Shown: in pieces, positions 12,268-23,700 of the stretch | Layout of the letters: each line of letters opens with the position of its first letter | Numbering within the stretch: the first letter of the stretch is position 1 | NCBI GenBank assembly: GCA_963693315.1 | Contig: OY856188.1 | Location: 269,075,114-269,139,113 of the forward strand | Reading direction: 5' to 3' | DNA length: 64,000 nt | DNA from: Diogma glabrata | Taxonomy: Eukaryota > Arthropoda > Insecta > Diptera > Cylindrotomidae | Notes under the pieces: model-generated | What the model was told of the DNA's origin: nothing | The model's database searches: none | Seen by the model: only the letters and a program-made list of their open reading frames with translations | Translations under genes and position numbers: made by a program

Positions 12268-12345
12268 TACTCATTGTTTACTCATTTACTCATTGTTTAC
12301 GTTTTTTACTCATTGTTTACGTTCTTTACTCATTGTATTTTTGTT
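12268..12345 (+). repeat. Short tandem repeat, TACTCATTGTTTACGTTnTT unit
   Basis: TACTCATTGTTTAC recurs about four times at a spacing of roughly 20 bp, separated by GTTTTT or GTTCTT. It lies 100 bp upstream of the satellite array. Confidence 0.7.
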
Positions 12346-12445
12346 CTATTATTACATATGAGATGGTGTTTTTATTTTCAGTTATTTCACATTAGCTATT
12401 CTTAAACGATTTATGTTTGTTTTTAAAAAATTTATTACTACATAT

Positions 12446-13944
12446 ATATGCTTAATCGTAGGTAGGGTTTACGAGTGGCAGGGTTTACGAAAAGAGAGCT
12501 TAGGAATGGCAGCATTCTACGGACGGTATTGAAACTGAGACTGCCATTCGTCAACCCTAATTACGAATAAGCTCAAACTTCATCAAATTGCATGTTTTGG
12601 TTTCACCTTACAGTTTGGGAAGTTTGAGCTTAATCGTAGGGAGGGTTAACGGGGCAGGGTTTACGAAAAGAGAGCTTACGAATGGCTGCATTTTACGGAC
12701 TGTATGGAAACTGAGACTGCTATTCGTCAAACCTAATCATGATTAAGCTTAAACTTCATCAGATTGTATGTTTTGGTCTCACCTTACAGTTTGAGAAGTT
12801 AGAGCTTAATCGTAGGGAGGGTTTACGAGTGGCAGGGTTTACGAAAGGGAGGTTTACGAATGGCAGCATTCTACGGACTGTATGGAAACTGAGACTGCCA
12901 TTCGTCAACCCTTATTACGATTAAGTTCAAACTTCATCAGATTTCATGTTGTAGTCCCACCTTACAGTTTATGAAGTTTGAGCCTAATCGTAGGAACGGT
13001 TTACGAATGGCAGGGTTTACGAAAAGAGGGTTTACGAATGGCATCATTCTACGGACTGTATGGAAACTGAGACTGCCATGCGTCAACCCTAATAACGATT
13101 AAGCTCAAAGTTCATCAGATTGCATGTTTTGATCTCACCTTACGACCTTATAGTTTGGGAAGTGTGAGCTTATTCTTTGGAAGAGCTTACGAATGGCAGG
13201 GTTGAAAAGAGGGTTAATGAATGACAGCATTCTACGGACTGTATGGAACCAGAGACTGCCATTCATCAACCCTAATTACGATTAAGCTCAAACCTCATCA
13301 GATTACATGTCTTGGTCTCAACTTACAGTTTGGAAAGTTGCAGCTTAATCGTAGGGAAGGTTTACGAATGGCAGGGTTTACGAAAAGAGGTTTTACGAAT
13401 GGCAGCATTCTACGGACTGTATGGAAACTGAGACTGCTTTTCATCAACCCTAATTACGATTAATTTGTTCTATTTTGACGACCTTACAATTTGGGAGGTG
13501 TGAGTTTATTCTTAGGGAGAGCTTACGAATGGCAGGGTTGAAAAGAGGGTTTATGAATCACAGTATTCTACGGACTGTATGGAACCTGAGACTGCCATTA
13601 ATCAACCCTAAATACGATTAAGCTCAAACTTCATCAGATTGCATGTCTTGGTCTCAACTTACAGTTTGGAAAGTTGGAGCTTAATCGTAGGGAAGGTTTA
13701 CGAATGGCAGGATTTACGAAAACAGGGTTTACGTATGGCAGCATTCTACGGACTGTATGGAAACTGAGACTGCTATTCATCAACCTTAATTACGATTAAT
13801 TTGTTCTCTTCTAACAATCTTACAGTTTGGGAAGTTTGAGCTTATTCGTAGGGAGGGTTTACGAATGGCAAGGTTTGAAAAGAAGGTTTACAAATGGCAG
13901 CATTCTTTGGACTGTATTTAAACTGAGACTGCCATTTGTCAACC
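12446..13944 (+). repeat. Satellite array, ~178-bp units with dyad symmetry (left part)
   Basis: The unit start GCTTAATCGTAGGG or a variant recurs near 12,450, 12,627, 12,805, 12,980, 13,168, 13,343, 13,506, 13,678 and 13,840. Each unit contains GGGTTTACGAATGGCAG near its start and CTGCCATTCGTCAACCC near its end, which are inverted relative to each other. The spacer is also inverted at its ends (AAGCTCAAACTTC / GAAGTTTGAGCTT). From about 13,160 two variants alternate: one reads GAGCTTATTC and lacks part of the second GGGTTTACGAA block; the other keeps the full form. This gives a dimeric higher-order repeat. The array breaks at 13,944 at the insertion site of the LTR element and continues at 25,177. 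Confidence 0.9.
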
Positions 13945-15327
13945 TGTAATGGTGTGAACATCCACATCATTCCGCTCACCTGTTTGCACGAACTTTTTAT
14001 TCACCCCGAGTACTTATTCCATGGACACAAGTATCACCCATCATACTAATTCAATTTGCTCAGTAAGCACTTTGACGGTTCGACATATTTTGTTACATAT
14101 GAAATTAACACTATTTTTCTCACAAATACTTTGTATGATTGTTTATTTTATGAAATTTTAAACTCCATAAACTTTTATCAACATCATCGGAAAATTAATG
14201 TGCGAGGGATGACTGGAAAGTTCAAAATTCTGATAACAAACGTATGTTTCTTGGTTGTGGTGATCTTTTACTGGCCCTTAATTTTTTTTGAATGGAATGT
14301 TTTGAATAGAAAGATGAAGAATAGAAGGGAAGTTTTTTTTGGAGTTGTTGAGGAGACCATGGGACCGTAAGGTCGATCCCAGTGAGCCTCGGAAAATAAT
14401 AAAATAATTAAGATTAAAGTAAATCTTAGAAGAAAAGGAGTTGGTGGTTGGCAGTGAAAAGTGAGTGACAGAGTTTTTTTTTGGAAATACGGAGTGTTGG
14501 TGGTTAAGTTAGTTGACATGAGATCAAAATGAAACGGCTGGATCAAGTTGATCAACCGTATTAACCTAAGTTTGGATAAGATAAAATAGTGTAGCTAATA
14601 TTGGCATGCCTAAATACATTTGATGTGTTTACAAAATAATATTATAGTGGAAAAAATTTGTGTTAATCCACGTTTAAGTATGATATTAATAGTAACATAC
14701 ATAAGAACTGTATAGTGATAACCTTTGTGTTAATTCACGTTTAAGTAAGAACCTGTGTAATAAGTGTAATTTGTCTGAGGACTTGTGGTTAAATAATTAC
14801 GATATGTGGTAAAATAAATTAGTTGAAAAAGTAATCCGAAAGCGTTTTATTGGAGGAAGTAAATGTGAACAGATACTATATGTACGAATTGATTGAAATT
14901 TGCGGATGTGAAAAAAGGCACTAAGAACATCAACCCGAGGACCAACACAAGTCAGAGCGATGATGCGGTGAGTGATCGACATGGAGTTATTATAGAAGGG
15001 TGAGTGCCTTAGCATTTTATATTAGAGTGTAATTCGGGTTCGAGTGGCTGCAAAGCTTTGGTTTTTTTGGTAGTGTTTATGTATACATAAAAAAATAATG
15101 AGGTGCTAACATAATTTAAATTCAGGGAGGGTTGTGACCTGGCAGTTCTCCCTTCTGGAGAACCTGGGTGATGTTTAAGGCACGCTTCGATTGTTTTCTT
15201 TTAGTTTTAAATTTCTTGTAAAGAGGTTGGGCTAGAACCTTCGCTCTACGAGCTAGCGGCAGGGTTTTTGGCGTGCAAGACCACCTGGTAGACCTGCACG
15301 GTCTACCAGAATAAGCCTACCATTACA
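13945..15327 (+). repeat. 5' LTR of the pol-less element
   Basis: Starts TGTAATGG and ends CATTACA; the start and end are themselves complementary (TGTAATG / CATTACA). It contains two clear hairpins: GTTCTCC-cttct-GGAGAAC near 15,150 and GGTAGAC-ctgcacg-GTCTACC near 15,287. Short frames of 104, 95 and 72 codons occur in both LTR copies but have no recognisable domain. An ATGCG|GTGAGT motif, resembling a start codon followed by a splice donor, lies at 14,963. Confidence 0.9.
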
Positions 15328-15330
15328 AGA

Positions 15331-15346
15331 TGGCGTCCAACGGGGC
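15331..15346 (+). other. Primer-binding site, tRNA-Lys type
   Basis: TGGCGTCCAACGGGGC begins 3 bases after the LTR end. It matches TGGCGCCCAACGTGGG, the complement of the 3' end of a eukaryotic tRNA-Lys (CUU), with one substitution and one missing T. This fixes the element on the plus strand and predicts tRNA-Lys as the minus-strand primer. Confidence 0.75.
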
Positions 15347-15512
15347 CTCTGGAGCGACAGTGTTTGGGTCTTTGGATCCAAACAGGGTTGTTCTAGAGAC
15401 AACAATTTTTTTTTGATTTGTGAATTTAGTTTGTTTAAATAGTTTTTTGTGTTAAGTGAATTATTCAGGTTGTTTGGGTGTTGGTATTGGGACGACAGGG
15501 AAACATATATGT

Positions 15513-15560
15513 TGGAAAATGCTAGCCCTTGGCTCTCTGAGCCATAGCTAGACCTCATAC
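15513..15560 (+). repeat. Hairpin-bearing repeat, left internal copy
   Basis: GGAAAATGCTAGCCC followed by TTGGCTCTCTGAGCCATAG and CTAGACC. GGCTC-tct-GAGCC forms a tight stem and the flanking CTAGC / GCTAG extends it. A second copy lies at 19,699-19,745, near the other end of the internal region. Confidence 0.7.
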
Positions 15561-17740
15561 GTTTGCTTCTCGGACAGATGTTATCACCTGAGCAGCCTTT
15601 CAAAGCCCGTTAGTTTAATTAAATTTTTTTTTATCACCACCTAGTTTTTTCGGGTTGGTTTCTTGTCAGTCACAACTCTTCCCTATTTTTTTAATGAAAT
15701 AAATTGTCTATTAAAGTTTTAAAAGTTTGAATCTTATTGTACTTATAGAAGGAGTTATTGAGTTTTATTGTATTTTCCGAATTTTTGTAAGATTTTGAAG
15801 TGGTTTTGTGAATTTATATATACATATGTATGAACTTTTTGTACATTTTTAAATTTTGAAAATTTTTGTAATAGTTTTATAAATTTTGAAGTTTGGTTAA
15901 ACCTGGTTATATGTAAAACTTTTAGGTTTATGAATTTTTTTTGTATTTCTTTTAATTTTTAATTTTTAATTTTTTGTGAATTTTTTTGAAAATTTTTGTT
16001 TTACATATATATACTTCTTTGAAATATAATTAGATTTTGTATTGCAAATAATATAATTTGTTTAGTTTTTTCTATGTTCGTATTTTTTAAGTTATATTGA
16101 AACTCTTAGATTAAATTTTTTTGAAACGTTTTAGAATTTAGATGTTTTGTATTCTGTTAACTTTTAGAAAATATTGGTTGTGTAAGTTAAAAGATTTTTT
16201 GTATTGTTGTCAGTCTTGCTGGAAGTTTGTTAAGAATTTTTTGAAAGTTAAGTTATTCTTTTATGTAATGTTATTGTTTGGATTTTTTTTATAATGTAGT
16301 TTTGCTAATCGGTTTGGATTTTTTATTTGAAAAAAACATACATATTGTTGATTTTAATTTTTAAATAATTTTGTTTTGGAAAATTGTATTAAAGTTTTTT
16401 TGAAAATAAGGTTATGTATATCGTTAATTTTAATTAATTTGTTTTTAAATTATTTTAAGGTTTCTTTGAAGAATAACTTTAGATTTTCTTTAAATATACT
16501 AATATTTAGTCTCTTTAGGACTTTTCGGAATTTTACTAATTTTTGTAATTTTCATAAACAATCTTAGAATTTTGGAAAGGTTTGTTTTATGAAGTACTTT
16601 AGGTTAAAAGTTTTGTTTTATTAATTACTTTACAATTTAGAATAGTTTTAGAATTTTCAAGATTTTTTTTTGGAAAATTTTTATTAATTTTGAAATTTTT
16701 GTAATTTTTGAAAATTTTATTCAGAAAAATTTTTTTTGGATTTTTGAATTTAACGTATTTGTTTATAATTAGTTAGGTTATTTTAAATTTTTGATTTTTT
16801 TTGTATCTATAAGGCTTGTTTAAATTTCTTGTTTGAATTTTGGTAATTATATTTTTGAAAGTATTTCATTAGAATAGTCTAATTAATTTGTCTGAAATTT
16901 TTTTGTGTAATTAGATTAAGCTGTTTAGGATTGAATTTCGTTAATCTTAATTTTGGATGTTGTTTTTATTTTTTAAGTAATTTTAGAATTTGGTGAATGT
17001 TGGTAATTTTAAGTTTTTATTTTAGATAATTTTTTTAGTTTTTGTAAGTTTTAGACGTTTTTTGTTGAATTTTGAGATATCTCGAATGGTTTAATTAATT
17101 TTTTTGGTGTGCAAATTTTTTTTGAAAATTTTGAATTATTTTTAAATAATTTTAAAAAAATTTTGTATAATTTTAGAATACCAGTAACTGTTAATTTTTT
17201 TTTGAAAATTTCTATAATATTAGGAAATTTCATAATTCTCGCAGTTTCATAATTTTAAATAATTTTTATTAATTTTTGTGGAAAATATTTTTTTTTCGAT
17301 TTTTAGATTTTAAACGTTTGTAAATTTATTTTTGAGTTTGTTTGAAATTTTTAAACTTTATTTTTTTTTTGAAAAAATTGTTTTTGTTTTATTGTAAACA
17401 TTTTTTTTGGTTTGAAAATTTTCGTAGATTTTTTTTTTGTAATTCTTTATTTTTTATTTTTGGAATAATTTTGAAATTTTATTTCCTTAAAAATTTTGTG
17501 ATTGTAGTTATTTTTTGAAATTATTGTGTTGATAGTTTTAAGAAAATTTTTGAAAATTTTTTTGAATTTCTAATTTGAATGTTATCATTAAATTTTTAAT
17601 TTTTTGTGATATTTAATTTGTTTGTAATTTTTTTTGAAACTTTAAATTTTTTTTAAATAATTTTTCTTTGAATTTTTTTGTTAATTTTAAATTTTTTGAA
17701 CTCTTAAAGATTTTTTGTTTTGAAGATTTTTTTTAACTTA

Positions 17741-17913
17741 CAGTGAAACTTCCATAATTCGAACCACCAAATGCCATCAATTTTTGTTCGATTTAGGGAA
17801 ATTTCGAAATATAGAAACGATTTATAAAGAAAAACAAAATTAGAATTCGAAATATAAATACGATTTATAGAGAAATTCGATTTATAGAAGTTCGATTTAT
17901 GGAAGTTTGACTG
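17741..17913. mobile_element. 173-bp MITE, pogo-like ends
   Basis: It begins CAGTGAAACTTCCATAA and ends with the inverted counterpart TTATGGAAGTTTGACTG (one mismatch over 17 bp). TA flanks each end (17,739-17,740; 17,914-17,915). The interior consists of repeated TTCGAnTTATA-like blocks in both orientations. TA target duplication and CAG...CTG ends fit a pogo/Tigger-type non-autonomous element. It is nested in the T-rich internal region of the LTR element. Confidence 0.75.
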
Positions 17914-18799
17914 TAATTTAATATATATCCGCTCAACCAGCACCATCCAGCTCAATATTTTAAATATTTAGATTTGTTTTTGATTTTTTTAGGAATTTTT
18001 GAATTTTTCGTATTTTAAGATTTTTGAATTTTTTTAGGTATTTTCAATTTTTTTTTGATTTTTGAAATTTTTGAATACTTTTGATTTTTTTTTAAATTTA
18101 TTGATTTTGAAGTATCAGCTCGACTGCCAACCGCCAACTCAAGTTTGTATTTTGTTTTCAAAATTTTTTTTGTTGCTTCGAAAGGACTTTATGTTTATTT
18201 AGATTATTAAATTTTTAGACGTTATTTGTTTTGAAATTCGGTTATAAATTTTGAATTGCGCTGATGTGTTTTTATTTTTTTTACTTTTGAAGTCTCAATT
18301 TTTTTTTGAGCGCATAAATTCTACTGTTATGCTATCGAAATTTTGGTAATTTTTTTTCTCGATTTTTTCTGAATTTTTGTTTGGGTTTTCTCAAATTTTC
18401 ACATTGTTGTTTACCCTTGTGTTGTTTGTCAATGTGTGACATTAAATTAATTAATGTTTGGCGAGGTCAAATTGGTTTTCGTACCAAATTTTAATATTTT
18501 TTTGGTTAGACTTTCAATCTGTTTTTGTCTGACACATTCTTAGTCATTATGGATTTTTACTGTAATTTCTCTGTAATGTGTACGGTCGGTCTGTACATGA
18601 CCCAGCTTGTGTCCAGTGGTCATGTATACCAATTCTTTAAGTCTTATTGTTTTTGTTCATTTGGAAAATGTTTTTTGCAATTGTGATATTTGGTTTTGTT
18701 TTGATTTGCATTTGAAATTTTGTTTGTATTTTGGTTTTAATTTTTTTTAATTATTTAGGTGTAAGATTTTAATTTTTTTTGTATGAATTTGTGTAATTG

Positions 18800-19245
18800 A
18801 GCGTTGTTCTGTGGGCGGAAGGCAAGAGTAAGTCTAGAAGTCCTGACGCGCAGACAACATTTGTGTATTGATGTGTGAGTTTGATTTTGTCTGAGGTTGT
18901 TCTGTGGGCGGAGGGCAAGATATCCTGTAAGTCCTGACGCGCAGACAACATTTGTGTTTGAGTTTTTTTGTCATTCAGTTTTGTTCTGTGGGCGAAAGGC
19001 AGGATTCTTGTAAGTCCTGACGCGCAGACAATTCTGTTAGGTTTAGTTTTTGAGGTATTTGTTTGGTCAAGTTTTGTTCTGTGGGCGAAAGGCAAGATCC
19101 TTGTAAGTCCTGACGCGCAGACAATTCGTTGACGTTTAGTTTATATTTTTTTGTTGTATAGTTGTTGTTCTGGGGGTGAAAGGCAGAACTTGTAAGTCCT
19201 TGACACACAGACAACATTTAAGTTTAAGTTTTAGTTTTTTTGTTT
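18800..19245 (+). repeat. Five tandem ~92-bp repeats inside the LTR element
   Basis: Units start TTGTTCTGTGGGCG near 18,804, 18,898, 18,981, 19,074 and 19,167. Each carries AAGGCAGG/AAGAT and then AAGTCCTGACGCGCAGACAA, a 45-bp GC-richer conserved core. Between the cores lies variable T-rich linker. The last unit is the most diverged. The minus-strand frames across these units are repeat artefacts. Confidence 0.85.
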
Positions 19246-20027
19246 AGCTTAGAACCGCAAAGGTAGGAAAGGTCCTTCAGACGTATTCCTATCGGGGTTT
19301 ACGATCCCGCGTACCTTAGTTGGGTGGGAAATGGCTGCTGCGAGAGGGTCGTGAGTGGTGATTTGATATGGCCCGGACCTTGTTCACCCCTGATGGTTTA
19401 CCATCTAGGTCATCCCACCATGATTATTTCACCACATTCACGGGTTCTCAATGAGGTCATAACTACCAAGTGTTACGCTCAGTTAGTTTAACTGCCATGG
19501 TCTTCAGAAATTCTATTCATTAGAGCGTAACCTGTTGGAGGGTACGAAGGGCGCAAACCAGTGGACGATAACAGGGAAATGGATCGCCTGTCGTTCGGGC
19601 CACTGCGATTGGCGTTCTCTCTACACCTACCCCAACCTCTTTATCCTCAACACAGGGTGTTCCGGTGGTGTCATTGACTTACCAGGTAACAGGGAGAAGG
19701 AAAATGCTAACCCTTGGCTTTCTGAGCCATAGTTAGACCACCTCTGTTCTCTCGTCGTCCATCGATATTATCGAAACACTCTTCCAAACTCCTTTTTTTG
19801 TTAATTATGCGTTTAGATTAAATTTGTTTTTTTGTTTTGGCTTCTGATTTTGTGGTTTTTTTAATCAGCTCGATTATTCTTGCGGTCACCTGTGCAAACG
19901 GATTTCTCATTTCCTCCTCAAGTTTTTGTTTAATTTTTTTTGGTATATATTTTTGGATCCTTTTGTTTTTAATCTTATTTTGGTTTTATTTTGTGTTGTT
20001 GTTTTAACTTTGATTTTGGTTTGTCTG
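19246..20027 (+). other. Internal region of the pol-less element, GC-richer 3' part
   Basis: About 500 bp of unusually GC-balanced sequence follows the tandem repeats (19,250-19,750), with no domain in any frame. It contains the second hairpin repeat (19,699-19,745: GGAAAATGCTAACCC, GGCTTTCTGAGCC). After it the sequence becomes T-rich again up to the tRNA-like segment. A structured RNA such as a packaging or dimerisation signal is possible but not shown. Confidence 0.55.
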
Positions 20028-20144
20028 GCCCGGCTAACTCAGTCGGTAGAGCATGAGACTATCTCTAGGTTTGGGTTCGAGCCTGTTTCTGAACTTTCTC
20101 TCAGTACGAAAGTAGTCGACTGATCTTCTCCTTTCGTCCTGTCC
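20028..20144 (+). other. tRNA-Lys-like sequence and pyrimidine tract just before the 3' LTR
   Basis: GCCCGGCTAACTCAGTCGG continues as TAGAGCATGAGAC; together they equal the acceptor 5' strand, D arm and start of the anticodon arm of tRNA-Lys, with one mismatch in 32. GGGTTCGAGCC is its T-arm. The anticodon stem GAGA/TCTC survives but the loop is only CTA, so the anticodon is gone. The 3' acceptor strand and CCA are absent. The sequence ends in a pyrimidine tract (TCTTCTCCTTTCGTCCTGTCC region) directly against the LTR, where a polypurine tract is expected. Related blocks occur at 28,858-28,988 and, on the minus strand, at 31,630-31,756. It could be a SINE, but its repeated position before an LTR argues for an element component. 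Confidence 0.75.
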
Positions 20145-20797
20145 TGTAATGGTGTGAACATCCACATCATTCCGCTCACCTGTTTGCACAAACTTTTTAT
20201 TCACCCCGAGTACTTATTCCATGGACACAAGTATCACCCATCATACTAATTCAATTTGCTCAGTAAGCACTTTGACGGTTCGACATATTTTGTTACATAT
20301 GAAATTAACACTATTTTTCTCACAAATACTTTGTATGATTGTTTATTTTATGAAATTTTAAACTCCATAAACTTTTATCAACATCATCGGAAAATTAATG
20401 TGCGAGGGATGACTGGAAAGTTCAAAATTCTGATAACAAACGTATGTTTCTTGGTTGTGGTGATCTTTTACTGGCCCTTAATTTTTTTTGAATGGAATGT
20501 TTTGAATAGAAAGATGAAGAATAGAAGGGAAGTTTTTTTTGGAGTTGTTGTGGAGACCATGGGACCGTAAGGTCGATCCCAGTGAGCCTCGGAAAATAAT
20601 AAAATAATTAAGATTAAAGTAAATCTTAGAAGAAAAGGAGTTGGTGGTTGGCAGTGAAAAGTGAGTGACAGAGTTTTTTTTTGGAAATACGGAGTGTTGG
20701 TGGTTAAGTTAGTTGACATGAGATCAAAATGAAACGGTTGGATCAAGTTGATCAACCGTATTAACCTAAGTTTGGATAAGATAAAATAGTGTAGCTA
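20145..20797 (+). repeat. 3' LTR of the pol-less element, first part
   Basis: Matches 13,945-14,597 at an offset of exactly 6200 with only a few substitutions, for example TTTGCACAAAC for TTTGCACGAAC. It breaks after GTGTAGCTA, where the nested LINE begins. Confidence 0.95.
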
Positions 20798-23700
20798 GTG
20801 TAGCCGCAGGAGGGATCGATTTTGATCGATTATGATCAATGTTGATCTACGGGTCTGACTACCCTGCGTACTCCAGTCCCTGCCATTGACATATGAGTTA
20901 GCGTGAGATATCACATACCACTGGCAATGGCAGGAGATGTCATTAGCCAAGATGATATCTTAGGGTGCTGGCGGACGAACTTTAATTAGTCAACGGCAGC
21001 ACTTCCAGTCTTAGCTGGGCAGCGTTCCGTAGCGGTACCGCTCATTAGCTCTTCCGAGGAATCGAACCAACACGTAGTTATGTGTGGGCTTTGTGCCTCG
21101 ATTGAGGTAGTGGGCGGTGCGTCTGGGGTGCGCTGCATCAGCTGGATTATTGGCATTTAGTTTTGTTTTGTTTTCTGCAAATTTCTCACAATTTGTTTTT
21201 CACTTATTATTTTGTTATTATTTCTTCATCTTATCATGAAATATTGGCATATGTCATATTTTGTAGTATGATAGGATTTTTTACTTAGTTATGCATTTCA
21301 AAATAAAACACAAAAAAATAAAATAAACATTTTGATATATATATGGCAGTACAACCGAAAAAAAATAAGTCTGCAAGTGGTAAAGCAAATTTGCGCAATC
21401 CACCCGCCCATAAAGCGGCATGTCCACGGAATTTGCAGGGACAAAACATATATGAATCAATAAAAAATTTTAAAATACATGTTCAAAACATCTGCGGATT
21501 GAACGCTAACCATGACCACGTGCAACATCATCTTGAGCACGACAAACCGAACATTCTATTCCTTACAGAAACACAAGTTTCTGAAAATTTTCTCTTTATA
21601 GAATCGCTTAATTCCAAATATAGGCTCGAATCAGCTTTCAAACTCCATCAGGGCGTATGCGCATTCATTCATGAGAGTGTTGCGTACACGCGCTTTCCAA
21701 ATTTTGAACTACACGGTGACGGCTTCAATACAATGGTTTTAAAGATTTGTCTTCCAGAAATGACTTTTTTTACAATAGCTTTATACCGGTCCCCCAACAA
21801 ACGTAACCCAAACTTTTTTAATATACTGACAAAAATTATGGACGAGATTAGAGCAAAGTCCCCTAATTGTGAAGTTATCGTTACCGGTGACTTCAACGTC
21901 CACAACAAATCATGGTTGGAATTCTCCAAATCGACCGACGATGTTGACAATAGTGGAAAACTGGCAGAAATTTTTGCCGCGTCTCAGGGCCTATTCCAAA
22001 TTGTAAAAAGCCCGACTTTCACTCCCCGTAATGGCGGTGATAATAGTTTTCTACTAGATCTCTATCTTACCACAATGCCAGATATTACGAGTGTCGATGT
22101 TGCGAAAGGTAGTATTGGAAATTCTGATCATTATTTAATCTCATCAGTTATCAAAACTGATTTACTTAAAACTACAGCTCCCAAACCCCGTAAAATATTT
22201 CACTACTCAAAAATGGATAAGAGTGGTCTTCAAAATTTTTTCCATGGTTTCCCTTTCGACCGTCATTGTTTTTACGCTGACAATGTAAATGTTTCTGCTC
22301 AAAACTTTACAGAAACCATCCAATTTGCTATCAATAAATTTGTCCCTTTCTCCATAGTAAAACCCAAACAAAAATACTTGTATTCGAAAGCTGCCAAAAC
22401 GGCACTTAGAAACAAACGTAGATCATTTAATATTTGGATTCATAACAAAACTCCCACTAATCGATCCCAATATCTAAAGGCCAACAAAATATCTAATCAG
22501 ATTATCTCAAACGAAAAGTCCGAAATTGACAGAGCGAAAGCCTCAAAACTTACGTCTATGTCTGTTTCTGACAAGAGTTTCTACAGTGCCATTAATTCTT
22601 TAAATTCTGGTACAAAATTTTCTATTCCCCCTATTATTGATGGTGATTTAATCGTCAATGATCCCGCAAGAAAAGCTAACTTGTTCGCTGAACGCTTTGC
22701 TCTGAACTCCACTGTTTTGGAAACTCCTAAAGAAATACCCCAAATCCAGTCTTCAGGAGTTAATATGAATGAACTTCACTTCAAACCCAAAATAGTCGCT
22801 AAACTTTTAAAGGGGTTAAACATCAACAAAGCATCAGGAATGGACAATATTCCACCCATTATTTTAAAAACCTTTTCCAAAGAACTTGCACCAACTTTAA
22901 CTAAAATATTCTACCAATCCTACAAATCTGGTATATTTCCCTCGTGCTGGAAGTTGGCAAATGTCCAGCCCGTCCCCAAAAAGGGACCAAAATCCGATAT
23001 CTCAAATTATAGGCCAATAGCTTTACTATCGGTCCTATCCAAAGTCTATGAGCATTATATTAATACACATATTTCAAAATTTCTGGAAGAAAATCATTTA
23101 ATATCCGACAGCCAATACGGTTTTCGAAACAAAAGATCAACTACCGATCTATTAAACTATGTAGCGCATTGTTGGAACAGCATACTTGATAAAGGTGGTG
23201 AAACATACGTTATCGCTTTAGACATCTCCAAGGCATTCGATCAAGTCTGGCATGCCAACTTAATCAACAAGCTCGTTGCGTACGGTTTTCATCCCAATGT
23301 TGTGAAGCTGATTCAAAATTTTCTATCCGACCGATACATTTCGGTAACCTTAGACGGATATTCTTCTGAGTCTAAACTAATTAACGCTGGTGTACCCCAA
23401 GGCTCAGTATTGTCCCCAACCCTATTTTTGATTTATATCAACGAATTGTTGAAAATCACCAGCAACCCAATAAATAGTTTTGCAGATGATAGTACTCTGC
23501 ACAAGTCGTTCGAGCCCCTTCCTTCAAAAGGTAAAATGCACGAACGAATTAATCCTGCCCGGAGAGACGCTGCCATAAACGTGAACAAAGACCTGAATAA
23601 AGTCGCCGACTGGGGTGACCAAAACCTTGTCAATTTCAACTCCACCAAAACACAGCTGTTGATTGTTTCCAGATTAAAGACCGAGTTCCCCAAAGATATT

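Larger units (their letters stand above)
15347..18795 (+). other. Internal region of the pol-less element, T-rich non-coding part
   Basis: More than 3 kb of TTTTTGAATTTTT-like sequence on the plus strand, strongly T-skewed and without frames of note. It contains a small DNA element at 17,741-17,913. The skew is far stronger than in the surrounding genome, which suggests either a structural leader or repeat expansion inside the element. Confidence 0.75.

Noticed and set aside
12446..13944. CRISPR array
   Set aside because: Units of ~178 bp repeat throughout with no unique spacers, in a eukaryotic transposon-rich context.
14056..14555. Overlapping frames of 104 (+) and 95 (-) codons, present in both LTRs
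   Set aside because: They are identical because the LTRs are duplicates; no domain, no codon signal, and both strands are open by chance.
18769..19217. Minus-strand frames of 108 and 80 codons with repeated CASG/SARQDLQ motifs
   Set aside because: They are translations of the tandem 92-bp repeats; periodic similarity comes from the DNA repeat.
20028..20085. A functional tRNA-Lys gene
   Set aside because: The anticodon loop is shortened to three bases and the 3' acceptor strand is missing.
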